In this document: positions 47,313 through 58,936 of the stretch, piece by piece | How the letters are laid out: the number at the start of each line of letters is the position of its first letter | Numbering within the stretch: the first letter of the stretch is position 1 | Assembly (NCBI GenBank): GCA_002900995.3 | Contig: CM035314.1 | Coordinates: 837,252 to 901,251, forward strand | DNA: 64,000 bases | Source: Ganoderma boninense | Taxonomy: Eukaryota; Basidiomycota; Agaricomycetes; Polyporales; Polyporaceae | Reading direction: 5' to 3' | The notes under the pieces: generated by a model | Told to the model about the DNA's origin: nothing | Database searches by the model: none | The model's input: only the letters and a program-made list of their open reading frames with translations | Made by a program: the position numbers and the translations under genes

Positions 47313-47643
47313 TCTCAAGAGTCGCTCGATGGACGGCAACTGGGGCCGTCGAAGTCCGTCACGGGCAGTGCTGATACGGACAATTTATGATCGTATGCTC
47401 CTGTGGCACAACAAATGTAGCATATGTGAATGTTGGAATCTTGAGACCATCTATTATCCTTGAATCGGACACTACCCACCTCACTGAAATGTCTTCTCCG
47501 CCATTGGAGGGCTCATCTTGGCGGTTAGTATAATGTGACCGCCAGCAGCGTGACCCATCCGTCACATCGGTGACTCGCCTCAACGGTGTGACGGGACGCC
47601 GACCACGAGCGCGGCCGTGACCAACGTTCCGACATCCTCCACC

Positions 47644-48023
47644 ATGTCCGCCTCGCTGACCAGGACCTACCGCTACCTCGTGCGCATACAGCCCTTCGTT
47701 CTGCGCTCTTGTGCTCATGCTGACGCTGGGTGAATCGTGGGGGAACAGCAACGGCAAGCGCATGAGCAGCCCGTTCTCTTCTTCTCGGTCGTCATAGGCC
47801 TCATCGGCCCCGCCATGGTCGTCACCGTGCCCTCCATCCGCAAGTCGCTCGGCTGGAAACCCGCTGAGCCTATCCCGACGTCGTACCCTGGTGAGTGATT
47901 CGTGTTCGTGCAGGCGTCGCGTCTGGGGGGGAGGAAGGACTTGTTCGCGCTGACGCGCGCATGTGTGCCCGTGCAGTTCCGAACCGGCTGAGGAGACCAG
48001 TGTCTGGGTATGAGGATGAGTGA
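47644..48023 (+). CDS. NUXM: complex I 9.5 kDa subunit (right-arm copy)
   Basis: Exons 47644-47679, 47749-47890 and 47977-48023 give 74 residues: MSASLTRTYRYL, a helix with FFSVVIGLIGPAMVV, and a tail ending RRPVSGYEDE. The protein sits in the inner mitochondrial membrane as an accessory subunit of NADH:ubiquinone oxidoreductase. The gene converges with BUD32, leaving about 0.9 kb between them. It differs from the left-arm copy by a few residues, and its second intron differs in length. Confidence 0.88.
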
Positions 48024-48961
48024 GGAAGGGTAGTGGGTTGGTGGCGGGCTGTTACTGGTAGAGGTGCGTCTCGTCCTTTGTGACCGTGGGTCGGGTGCTT
48101 ACCCTCGTTTGCGGCGGGCAGCTTCCTGCGTGTACGGTGCTGACACCTTAGACCAATGCTCTCGTCATCCGAAAATACGAGGGCTTTTCGTGAATTACAG
48201 GAGCACAGTGCTGCGTTTGTGTTCAACGAGTTACTCCACAACCGAGGAAGCTTCCCTCGACTTCGTCTGTGCCCGCCAAGCGCACAGTATGCGCCACCTT
48301 ACTGTCTGGTCATTGTCAAGCTCTATGTCAGTGGTGTGCAATCTAGTTGCGATTTCACCTTTCGAGATGGTGAGACGGAGCAAGAGGGCATTGGAGATGC
48401 GTTATGTCCATCGCGTTCCCTCCCGCTGAATGGACCAGATCCGCCTTTTGGACGTTGAAACTACCGCAAGCCTTCCAAAATCATACGCCCGCCGTCGACT
48501 CCGACAGCCAGGGACGGAGCCTTTGAGAGACTCCTCGCATGGGGAAATGTATGCTGTGTCTCCAAGAGTCACAGCGAGAACGCGTCGTGGAGGCGGAACA
48601 TGGAGGAGGTAGGAAGGTTCGAAGAGACATAAGTGAGTGCTCATCATTGCTTTTTCGGATTACAGGGTGATCTGGGAAGAACGCTGCCCTCGCTTTGTGT
48701 GATGAGAAATTTGTGTCTTGCGTTGTTCTTGATCGGAGGTCGAGCCTCGTGTGAGGTGTGCGACGCTCCTACATGATACGCGCCCTATACTGGGCCTTTA
48801 TCTTCTCTCTGATCCTTCTCGGCTTCGTCTCGCGTTGATGTACGCGCATGCAGCTGACGATTCCTCATTGTGTAGATGGCTCTCCCCGTGCGTGACCGAT
48901 CAGGGAATCTTACATGTATTAATACTGCTTCACCGTGATCGTTCTGCCGTTCTCGTGTCCC
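48024..48961. other. convergent intergenic region
   Basis: Between the 3' ends of the complex I gene and BUD32. The right-arm similarity to window positions 1-811 ends by about 48836. No gene seen. Confidence 0.6.
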
Positions 48962-50068
48962 CTAGCCGACCATACTGCGCTTTCGGCCACGTAGCCGCAC
49001 TGTCGGGCAAATATCGTTTGCAATGAACCACAAATCGACGTAGTTGGAACACTTACCGTCCTCCAGTCGACGGGAGATCGCCGTCCAGTTCTTGCCCATG
49101 TTCTTCTCATATGCCTTCAGCACTCCCGCGAAGAGGGGCTCGGAGGCCGGGTGTGTGGACGAGAAGGCACGCTCGAGTACGTAGAGGTCGACGGCTTTGT
49201 CCTCGACGAGAGTCGACATGTATGCTAGCCCGAAGTCGATCAGTACCTGCATATAGTCAAGTTAGTCGTGATCAGTGATGGAGGGGGCTTTGAAGGGCAC
49301 CAGTTGTAGACCCCTCGACGACGAAGGATGTCGGAGCATCATGTTGGACGTCGTGAGGTCTCCGTGGATGATGTCCGCCTGGTGCATCTTTGCGATCTCT
49401 GTCCCGATCATGTCCATTACGACGTCTAGGGAAAAGGAATGAATCAGCCGTTGGCCGGACATGAAGTCGTTTCAGATATACCTTCAGATACGCCGTACTC
49501 CTTGAGGAGGTCCTCGTCTTCGACTTCATCGGCATCGTCCTCAGGAATGTCGCCGTCCTCGATGATCTCTTCTTCGTCCTCGGCACCGCCCCCGAGGAGG
49601 AAGCGGACGCTCTTGCCGTCGATCCACTCGATCCCGAGGATACCCTCGGTCGCGTCGACCATTCGGATGCCAGGGACATTCACACCTGATCTATATGTAG
49701 TAGCGGTCAGCACCCGATCCTACGAGAACCATGAAGAGTTGGCGTGGCTCGTGCGCACCGTAGGCACTTGATCAGCGCACGCGCCTCTCCCGCGACGCGG
49801 GACTTGGTCAAGGAGGTGTCTAGGCTGGGATGCCGATATTGTTTATGAAAGCGATGCTTCAACAGCACATTCTCTCCGTCTGTAGTTGACCCCGATGTGG
49901 GAGATGCGGGCACAGGATGGAGCCGTGTCTTATAGATTTTCTATGATACAAAGCATGATCAGTTGCGTCCTGGATGGGCTCGTTGATCATTCTGACCGCT
50001 TCGGCACCTTGAGATATTTTCTCGGATGTCTCGAGGAGTCTTAGTGATGCTGAATTGGTCTCGGTCAT
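48962..50068 (-). CDS. BUD32: Bud32/PRPK kinase of the KEOPS complex
   Basis: A small atypical kinase/ATPase of the KEOPS complex, needed for the t6A37 modification of tRNAs that read ANN codons. Six exons (49997-50068, 49759-49940, 49482-49690, 49301-49425, 49057-49246, 48962-48999) give 271 residues. Motifs: ISQGAEA and KIYKTRLHP (glycine loop), VLLKHRFHKQYRHPSLD (catalytic lysine region), HQADIIHGDLTTSNMML (catalytic loop), LIDFGLAY (metal-binding DFG) and DKAVDLYVLERAF. The end VRLRGRKRSMVG is the Bud32 signature. An acidic insertion of about 40 residues (GGGAEDEEEIIEDGDIPEDD...) follows the FLLGGG segment and makes the protein longer than the yeast one. The last exon is only 38 bases. 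Confidence 0.94.
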
Positions 50069-50634
50069 GGTGGTTTAGGTGTAAGTCTGCCAAGTTCAAA
50101 GATTCAAAGAGGCCGATTGTAGCACAGCCACAGCATACTGTGCTCTGGCATTCAACCTTGTGCTGAAACATGAAATCGCTCAAAACTAGAGCAGGGAGAG
50201 TATGATTTTACCATGAAATGTGTTAGAGGGAAAGTGAGCCCCATCTGGACGATGTACACACATGGGTTACGTAGACTCAGGTTAGGACTGTATCCTCATC
50301 TCTATGCAATCATTTGCTCGTATGCATAGATTTTCCCAACAAATATGGTACGCAAATCTCACATGGCAAGTCCAAGGTTAATCGCTCGCTTCATCCAGTC
50401 CACAAGATCTAGTGTAGTCTGTGGGCAACTTGAGAAAAAGCTGCTGCCACTTGCAAGCGAATGCCGGATGTCGATTTCGGAGAATGAATCGGAGCTCAGA
50501 TCTTGCGAACCTTATCTTGCGAGACGGTGCCGGGGTTGACTGGAGACTGCGCCTGGGAAACTTTTCTCCATCGCCCTCGACGTCCCCGACGTTCTCGACG
50601 CCCTCGCCGACGCTGCACTCTAAAATCGCCCACC
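50069..50634. other. divergent promoter region BUD32 / eIF3a
   Basis: 566 bases between two outward-reading starts. The last 60 bases before the eIF3a ATG are pyrimidine-rich (tcgccctcgacgtccccgac). No TATA box was obvious. Confidence 0.5.
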
Positions 50635-53600
50635 ATGGCGCCCTTCTCTAAGCCCGAGACGGTCCTCAAGCAGGCCGAGGGGCTCGTCTCTGTCGGACAG
50701 ACTCATGCTGCCCTCCAATCCCTCACCGAGATGTTCTCTTCGAAACGATTCCGCTCGACGCCTCTGGCATCACTGGAGCCCATCATGCTCCGGTTCATCG
50801 AGCTCTGTGTTGAACTCCGCAAGGGCCGCACTGCGAAGGAAGGTCTTATGCAATACAAGAACATCGCCCAGAACACCAGCGTAGCGTCTATCGAAGTCGT
50901 CGTGAATCGCTTTATCCAGCTATCCGATGCGAAGGTCCAGGAGGCCCAGGAAAAGGCAGACAAGGCCGTTGCGCTCGATGTGGACGATCTCGAGGCCAGC
51001 GAGACCCCGGAGAGCATCCTTCTCGGCGCCGTCAGCGGCGATCAGACCAAGGACAGGACCGACAGGGCCCTCGTAACGCCTTGGCTCAAATTCCTGTGGG
51101 AGAGCTACCGCACCGCTCTGGAGACCCTGAAAAACAATGCTAGGCTCGAGACCATCTACCAGGTGCGTCGCCGTCTATTCTAGATCCCTGAGCACGAAGT
51201 AATACGGCCGCCTGCGTAGCAAATCGCCCAGCAAGCCTTCAAGTTCTGCTTGAAGCACCAGCGCAAAGTCGAGTTCCGCCGCCTGTGCGAAACCCTCCGG
51301 CTGCACCTTGGCAACGTCGCCAAGTATGCGCACCAGCCCCACTCCATCAACCTGTCCGATCCCGATACCCTCCAGCACCATCTGGATACCCGCTTCGCGC
51401 AGCTCAACACGTCCGTGGAGCTCGAGCTCTGGCAGGAGGCGTTCCGCTCCGTGGAGGATGTCCACAACCTTCTTACGATGGCGAAGAAGGCGCCACGACC
51501 GGCCATGATGGCCAACTACTACGAGAAGCTCACGAAGATCTTCCTCATGAGCGGGAACGCCCTGTACCATGCTGCTGCGTGGGGCCGGTACTACGCCGTC
51601 GTGACTGCGATGGGCGGCAAGTCCGAGGAGGAGCTCGGCAGGTTAGCTGGGCAGGTGCTTGTCAGCGCGCTCGCTGTCCCCGTCGGAATCCATGGCGAGG
51701 AGGGAGCCGAGGAATCGAAGGGCAAGAATGCTCGCTTGAGCGCCTTGCTCGGGCTGACCAGGACGCCCACTCGCTCTGGTCTGCTGCGTGAAGCTGTGAG
51801 TGCGTACATTCCCGACGTGGTTCTTTGGCCGCTCACTTTGCTGTTCAGTTGTCGCGCAATGCGCTCAAGCTCTCCCCGGAGACTGTGAAGGAGCTCTATA
51901 GTGTTTTGCAGGTCACCTTTGACCCTCTTACGCTCAGCTCCTCCGTCACCCCCCTTTTGCAGTCCCTCGCTGCTGACGCCTCGTATGCCTCCTACGTCCC
52001 GCTGCTCCAGCGTGCGGTCCTCTCCCGCCTCCTGTCTCAGCTCTCGCAGGTGTACAGCACGATCAAGATCAGCAACCTGCTCGAGCTCGCCGCGCCGCTC
52101 CGCTCCGTCGCTGCGGAGGGGACCTACGACGACGAGCAGATTGAGGCGTACGTGATGGGCTGCGCCCGCCGTGGCGAGCTGAATGTCCGGGTAGACCACG
52201 CCGTGGGCAGCATCACTTTCGCCGACAGCGCGTTCGCTGCGGTCGAGGACCCCAGCTCGTCGACGTCTGCTGCAGCCCTCGGCGCGGTACAGCCGTCCAC
52301 CTCCGAATTCGTGCGCAACCGCCTGGGCAGCATCGCGCTCACGCTGCACAACTCGCTCACGGCGCTTGAGCCCCCTACCCCCGTCGCTGAGGAGGAACAG
52401 CAGGAGAAGTTCGCCGCACTGGTATCCGCCGCGCAGGCAGAACGCAAGGCGCTGCAGATCCGGCGTGCGTTGGTCGCGCGGCGGCGGGAGCTTGTATCGG
52501 AGCTGTCGGTGCGCAAGGAGAAGGAAGAAGCGAGCCGGCGGGCGGAGATGATGCGGAAGCACCAGGAGGACGAGGCTCGCCGGGCGGCACAGGACCTGCG
52601 GAACAAGGAGGTGGAGCGGGCTCGCCGGGAGATCGAGAATATCCGTGTCGAGGAGGCGAAGAAGCTCGCGCAGAGCTTGAAGGAGAAGGGTACTCTCAAG
52701 GTCGACATCAACGTGCGTCTTTGCTTTCTTTTCTCTGAAATACTTCGTGATTTACTGATCGTTTCAATGTAGGATATGGAAAGCCTCAGCACGGACAACC
52801 TCATGCGGCTCCAGGTCGAGCAGCTGGAGAAGGAGAAGAAGGAGCTCAACGAGAAGATGCGTGTGCTCTCGAAGCGCCTGGATCACGTCGAGCGCGCGTA
52901 CCGCAAGGACGAACGGCCGCTGCTTGCGAAGGACTACGAGCTGCAGCAGGCGAACGACCGCATTGTGTTCGAGGCGTCGCAGAAGGCACGGCTGGAGGCG
53001 CACCGCCAGGCGCACCAGCAGGATGTCGAGACGAAGCGGCGCATGGCGCGCATGGTGAGCGACTTTGCGACGATGAAGGAAATGATCAGCGCACGCCGCG
53101 GGGAGGAGTTCGCAAAGAAGAAGGAGCTCGCGACGAAGAAGATGGAGGACGAGAAGGCGAAGCGCCGGGCGGCCGTGCTCAAGGCCCGCGAGGAAGAACG
53201 CCAGCGCTTGGAGGAGGAGGAAAGGATACAGCGCGAGCAGGAGGAAGAAGAGGCTCGGTTGGAGGCAGGTCCGTCGCTTGTCCTTCTTTCGCTTGCGAAT
53301 TCAGGTTTTGATATCTTGCGTTTACAGAACGCATTGCCGAGGAGGAGCGCAAAGCAGAAGAGGAGGCTGCAGCCGAAGCCGCGGAGGAAGAGAAGAAGCG
53401 CGAGGAAGAGGAGCGCCTTGCCGCCCAGCGCAAGGCGAGAGAGGAAGAGCGTCAGCAGGCTATGGAAGCCGCTCGTAAGCAGCAAGAGCGCGAGGAGGCG
53501 GCGATGCGGAGACAGGCTGAGCGCAAGTCTGCCGCACAGGCCCCCCCTGCCCCGGCTCGTGCTCCGGTTCGCGAGGAAACGAACACCTGGCGGCGGTCAG

Positions 53601-53893
53601 GTGTGCCCTCTGGGCGCACCGGGATCGACACCCCGCCCAGGTCCGAGAGCCCTGCGCCAGCCGCAGGCAAGTACCGCCCTGGGGGCCTCGGAGGAGCTAG
53701 TGGTGGTTGGAGGGCCCGTGAGGCCGCCAAGCAGCAGGGTGCTGCCCCCGGCGACGCTACCCCCGCCAGGCCTGCATCTCCTGCAGTGCCACCGCCTGCC
53801 CGGGAGGAGCCTTCAAAGGACGGCGACGGCTTCCAGACTGTCGAGAAGAAGGTTTGGAGAGGTTCGCGCCTCCAGGCCCGCAAGGCCGCGTAG
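50635..53893 (+). CDS. TIF32: translation initiation factor eIF3 subunit a
   Basis: The largest scaffold subunit of eIF3, which organises the 43S pre-initiation complex. Five exons (50635-51162, 51220-51795, 51849-52712, 52773-53268, 53328-53893) give 1009 residues, close to the fungal norm. The start [20 protein letters not shown] has a good context (caccATGg). The N-terminal half is the helical and PCI region ([57 protein letters not shown]). From about residue 530 a long charged coiled coil follows ([39 protein letters not shown]). The tail is Ala/Pro/Gly-rich with [12 protein letters not shown] and a final [20 protein letters not shown]. All splice sites are canonical. Confidence 0.97.
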
Positions 53894-55860
53894 GCATCTT
53901 ATGTCACCTGTCGCGCCGGGGTGGTCGTACGTCGAAGGGCTGTTGTCCTTGCTTTACGCTTGCTGCATTGAGTTATGTGCATTCGGATTTCCTAATTTCG
54001 AGAACCTCCCCCGATCCCAATCCCTCTACCCCGACCCGGTCTCCTCCTGTTCCACTCCACCTCATTCTACCCCCCGCCCGTTTGTGACGATGTACCATGA
54101 CCTCCCATGCGCATGTCTTCTGAATGCATCCACGAATTTTAAGTTCTGATCACAAGGCCCTCACACGTCACGGACGCGATGTACTGATGATATATGCTGT
54201 ATCGATAGTGGTATAGCTAGAGTCCTCATGTTACGTAGCTTCTAATCCGACCGTCGCTTTATCTCACACGCCCTATTCGCTCGCGGTTTGAGCTAGATCC
54301 GTTGTATACGGTTTCCTAGTTCGCGAAGGTCGAGTTCTCCAGTTAACACGGCGGTCAGGACCTTCGTGAGTCTCACCGCTGAAGCCCAGTGAAAACACCC
54401 TGTATCTGCCAGGATCTAGAAATATATAAACTTATCCATTGAGATATGTGTGCATCTAACGTAACTTTAGCGCCCGTATGGTGTCGAAAATCGACATGGT
54501 TTGAAACATTTGAGCTGTTTGACGTCGAATTGTTCAAAGTGAACATGACGTTCTGTACTGTTTCTGTGCCTCTTTTCTGTTTTCTGTACATCTCACGCTG
54601 CGAACTGTACAATTTTCTGTTGGGGTGAACCAGACCGATGACGTCATTTCTTGCTTTTCCCCTTCGTTAAGACGACAAGTCGCGCACCCCAACACCCCAC
54701 ACAACTCTCTTCCCTACCACATCCACATCCCCAACGGTACGCGCATATACTCACCTCCTCCCCCCTTTCCAGTGCATGTCCCAGGGCCACCCACCAGTGA
54801 GTCGTATATTTTCATGAATTCTCGCAGCTTAGGGGATCCGAACACTGCCAGCGGGCACAGGCACGATGCGCGAAGCTCGCAGCAACGGCGCACAGGGCCC
54901 AAGGTCCGTCACTGGTGGTCGCATCGCATAGCGCGGCAACGCCGGATGGCAGATGCGTGGATTATTTATTCCACGGACCAACGTAGTGCCAGGAAGAATG
55001 GGACGAGAGGAGCGGGAACTGGAGGACGTCGGGCGAGGGCGGGCGTGGATGTGGGGCGGATTTGGGGCGGGTGCGGGTGCGGTGCGGGTGCGAGTGTGGC
55101 GTGGGTGTGGGGCGGGCGCGGGTGAGCAGGGCAAGCGTGGGGCAGGCGCGAGCGCGCCAGCTATCGCGGATTGTTTTCGATGCATAGCACAGGGTTCTTT
55201 GTATCTGTAAATGTCTGAATATATTTGGTGGACTAGATACAGGCAGATACTACCGGACACGAACGGATCTCACAGGATGCTTGCAGAAATGAAGAGATAT
55301 ATTATAATTATATCCTCAGACCAATCGGCGCATCTAATGACATCTGTCAATATCTACTTATGCCTCTCCCCTTTAGATATTTCTGGATGCCGCCAGATAA
55401 TGGGTGTTCTCACTGGGGCTGAAGTTGGAAATAAATACTAACCTTTCGCACAGTACACCCTGCCTATTTGGATAATGTTGAGTAGCACAAGGCACCCAAG
55501 GATCCCCATCCGCAACAGTTTTACCATGGAATGGCGTGTGATGTTTCTGGATCAGTGTCTATCCATCTGATTATTTTCATATAGACAGAGTTCCCCACCA
55601 TTTCTCCTTGACTTTGGGTGGAGTATATCGGCGCCCTTGGATAGTCATGATGCTCACCCCGACTAGGCCATACAGATCCAACAAGGAAACTATGGGGACC
55701 GAAATCAGAAACAGCCATTGCAATTAATTGGCATGCGAGCGCTCGCATACATGGGTATCTGTCTAGGGTCCGGCACGAGGGGAGCTGTAAGCATCTTCTA
55801 CGATATCTGTGTTATGTCGTCGTGCCTCCGCTCAAGTCTTTGCCTCCAGGTCGCGGCTCA
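53894..55860. other. intergenic with GC-rich simple repeats
   Basis: 3' flank of eIF3a, then low-information DNA. At about 55010-55155 an imperfect repeat built on gcgggtgcgggtg-type units gives long spurious Gly/Arg- or Pro/Ala-rich frames on both strands (54625-55125, 54829-55260). No supported gene. The promoter of the DUF6534 paralogue lies at the right end. Confidence 0.5.
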
Positions 55861-55866
55861 TATATA
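55861..55866 (+). promoter_or_regulatory. TATA box of DUF6534 paralogue
   Basis: TATATA, 50 bases upstream of the ATG at 55911, matching the position of the boxes in front of both arm copies. Confidence 0.5.
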
Positions 55867-55910
55867 GCCTTCGGTTCGAAAAGCACCTCAAAGTAAGCTC
55901 CTCGACTGAT

Positions 55911-58692
55911 ATGGCTCTTCCACTCATTGACCTGCCCAATCCGAACCAGTTGGATGGAACAGCGATCAACCACCAGGCTCTCAACAGTACGCTCGGGGCC
56001 CTTCTCATCGGCACCTTCATCGGACTCATGTGAGTGGCCGGAGCGCTCCTCTGCAATACGTTGGGCTGGCTCGGGCTTTGGGGGCAGACTGTATGGATGT
56101 GCCTTGCATCAAGCGTGGCGTCGTTTCGTATCCATAACTGGTGATGGAAGACTGTCGCAAGCTTGGGTGAGGGCTCCTGGTGTCCCCAAGCATTCCTCGA
56201 GTTTACTAATGTTTATGTCACAGATCTGCTTGATCATGTAGGCCTCGTTCTCGTCTGGTATTAATCCACCTTCAAATGGATGGACTGTAGGTTGCTCGAG
56301 ACGATGCATAGCATCCTCTGCATCCATATGTGGTGAGTCATCGTTATTTCGCAGGGAGGGGACAAGTCAGGTTGGATGACCATGATTGTCAATTCAAGCT
56401 ACTACTTCCTCATATGCAATCGATCTCACAATGAATTAACGCCGACAAGAGTCTGGTGAGTATTCGTCTAGACCCTGTTGGTGGCTCTGGACAGCACTAA
56501 ATACTGTACAGGTCCCATGATGTGAGCCGTTCGTATTCTGGCTCGCGGAAGTCGTGCTCAGTATAGTTTTGGAAGATGCTTCCAATATTCGCAGTAAGTT
56601 TTTTCTGGACTGTACATACATGCTGATACAATGATTGGGACATTCCGATATAGTGCTATTATTCTGGCGTGCCAAAGGTACTTATTCTACACTCTAGTAG
56701 AGTCTTAGTAAACCCGTTGCTCACAATCAATTATTATATGGCAAAGTTTCATTTCCTGATGCATCTATTCTTGTAAGTGGACAAGGGGGGATGTTGTAAT
56801 AGTATGTAGCGCAGATACTCAAGACCTATACCTATGAGACTAGTGTGGCAAAAGTATAGATGGGCCGCTATCGGCGCAACAGTGAGCGCCATCACCGCTA
56901 TCCTTCCTTGTTGAGTCACATACATTGGACATGTACAGGTGCTTCTTTCCGGTGGACAATTTGGTGCATCAGAACTTCTGTAAATTACTGAGGTGCTGGG
57001 GCTACTGACGAGCGCCCGCCGGGCATATGCCCGACAAAACAGTGACTCTCTCGATAGCCACGGTATCAAGACACAAGAAAACGAATGGATAAAGTACGTA
57101 GATCGATCGTCAATAGTTCTGAAAAGCTTTTACTCACCAATCTCTTTCCCATCTTGTTCAGACTCAACACATATCCCGAGTACTACCAAGTGGAACTTCC
57201 GGCCTTCTATGCTTGGTGAGGGGGCCCCGGAGGAGTACTCCTGTTCTAATCAGCGTCCGAAATGCTTGCACAAGCAGGTAGAATAGTTTTTGACTAGCAA
57301 AGATGACAAACAGAGGCGAGAAACCAAGACGAGGTCGTCGACTTGTTGCTCGAGCTGCCTGGGCACAGCCACTACTGAGAGGCCAATTACTGAGCGCTAC
57401 TGAGTGCTACTGGGTGTACTGCCTCAGTAGCGCTCAGTGCCCTCAGTGCGAACGCAGGTTTCCTGATGTGAGCCTCTACTAATTATTAGTGCTGTATAGC
57501 GATATCTAACATTTTGCATTCGACCAGCCATGGAGATGTGTGAGTGTAGGATACTTTCTGGTGGAGCAGCTCACGTTGAATCGACATGCATTCATGCAGC
57601 TTCAGCAGTCTTGGGGTTGGTATTTTCTTGGCGCTATCTCATGCGTAAACTCATAAATGGAGCTAGACGCTTTCATTCAAAGAATGACGAGATAGCCCGT
57701 GTTGGTGTGAGTGCTATTATCTTAAGACACAGTAGCGTCCATTGCTTAACGTTGCGTGAAGGCCCTCAATTGTGCCCAATCCATTTTAGTAGTTGCAGCC
57801 AATGCCATCTTGACATCTGTCCTATGTTACCGCTTATTTGCTCTAAGCACGGGGCACCCCAAGTGGGAGGATTCAATTCATACACATGTGTAGAATACAC
57901 CCTCATATACATGTCATCAGGACCAACTCCCTCATCCGAGACATTACGCGTTATACATCTCAAGGAGGTGAGGAGCTCGATCCAGTCCATGCCAGCTTCT
58001 GTGCTGACTTTGGATGTTATACCTCCAGGCATATTCCTTTCGTGCGTTCTTCAAGCTACGAATAACGCGACGTTCAAACTGAGGTTCACATCAGCTTGTT
58101 GGCAACGTTGTCCTTGATTTTGGTAAACGAGGTCTTGAACGAAGTTCAGGAAAACTCTAACGTGGCCATAGGGCTTGAAATTCCCCACGAGCCAAATATC
58201 CTTTTCTATTGACATTGTCGCGACCAAACGTGCGTCTTTGAGGTCATCCGTGTCAGGAATCCAGACTAAACACCGCTCGTGTTTTGAGTCTACATCAACG
58301 TGCTTCTAGCGATGTGAGCGTGCCCAATGAGCTGCACGTAACAACAGTGTATTGACTCTCTCAAAGTGTCAACTCAAAGTCTCGGGTTCAAAACAACGGG
58401 AATTTGCATAACGACACGACCACGAGGTATGCACGCTACGATGGACTTCACTTGCCACTTCGCATTGCTTCTCCATTGCCTTGCTACCGCCAGGAGGTCA
58501 GTCAGCCTACCACTCGGGTGCGTCTTGTGCAACTCACCCGGGTCGCTGTGTTCATATTTTCAGGAGCTTCGTAGGGATTCGTCACTGCCTGTGCAAGTGA
58601 CGATCACGACTGAAGTGCTCAAGCAAGTAGACGAAGACAAGTGTGGGTCGGCATACAGTTCTAGGAGCAATTCTATAGAAGAGCAGTGGTGA
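55911..58692 (+). CDS. DUF6534-family membrane protein, paralogue
   Basis: Start MALPLIDLPNPNQLDG. Exon 1 (55911-56029) ends STLGALLIGTFIGL, as in the arm copies. Later exons read LYGCALHQAWRRFV, LLETMHSILCIHMC and YYFLICNRSHNELTPTRVW. A 10-base microexon GTCCCATGAT (56512-56521) sits in the same place as in the arm copies. The 3' part is recognisable: IPHEPNILFY with DIVATK near 58180-58230, NNGNLHNDTTTR near 58400, and a hydrophilic end (ELRRDSSLPVQVTITTEVLK) stopping at 58692. The stretch 56590-58160 is poorly resolved and may contain disabling changes or inserted sequence. It is clearly diverged from the arm copies. Whether it is functional is open. Confidence 0.62.
57389..57438. repeat. 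perfect 16-bp hairpin inside DUF6534 paralogue
   Basis: ACTGAGCGCTACTGAG at 57389-57404 is the exact reverse complement of 57423-57438, with an 18-base loop. Related TACTGAG/CTCAGTG words continue on both sides. Probably a small mobile-element remnant or an intronic hairpin. Confidence 0.8.
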
Positions 58693-58936
58693 TTCAGACA
58701 CAATGGAGCGATACAAATGATGCATGTGCCTGCGTAGTCTACAGAATTCTCCCGATACAGCACAACGCGGAAATATAAATACAACAGACTCAGGTATGGG
58801 ATTGTAAATGAAACATATCTCGGGGGGTTAGAAAAACAAGTGGTTAGTAGGCGTTGGTATGACGGATAGCAAATGCAGATCAATCAACGTAAGGCAGCGG
58901 GCCACGTCCAGACCATTCTATGTAATGTCTAAGTGT

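Larger units (their letters stand above)
38265..48836 (-). repeat. right arm of large inverted repeat
   Basis: Reverse-complement counterpart of 1-9427. It is longer mainly because of a 1.15 kb transposon at 46166-47312 that the left arm lacks. The inner end matches the last left-arm base before the gap at about 38265. The outer end is set only by window position 1 of the left arm, so the true repeat may go further. Confidence 0.95.

Noticed and set aside
52124..52849. 241-codon Ser-rich minus-strand frame
   Set aside because: Shadow of the eIF3a coiled-coil coding region.
54625..55260. Long overlapping frames on both strands near 55 kb
   Set aside because: They arise from a GC-rich tandem repeat of gcgggtgcggg-type units and have low-complexity translations.
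57530..58117. 195-codon plus-strand frame (MEMCECRILSGG...)
   Set aside because: It lies in the unresolved middle of the DUF6534 paralogue and contains likely introns. It does not match the family as a continuous protein.
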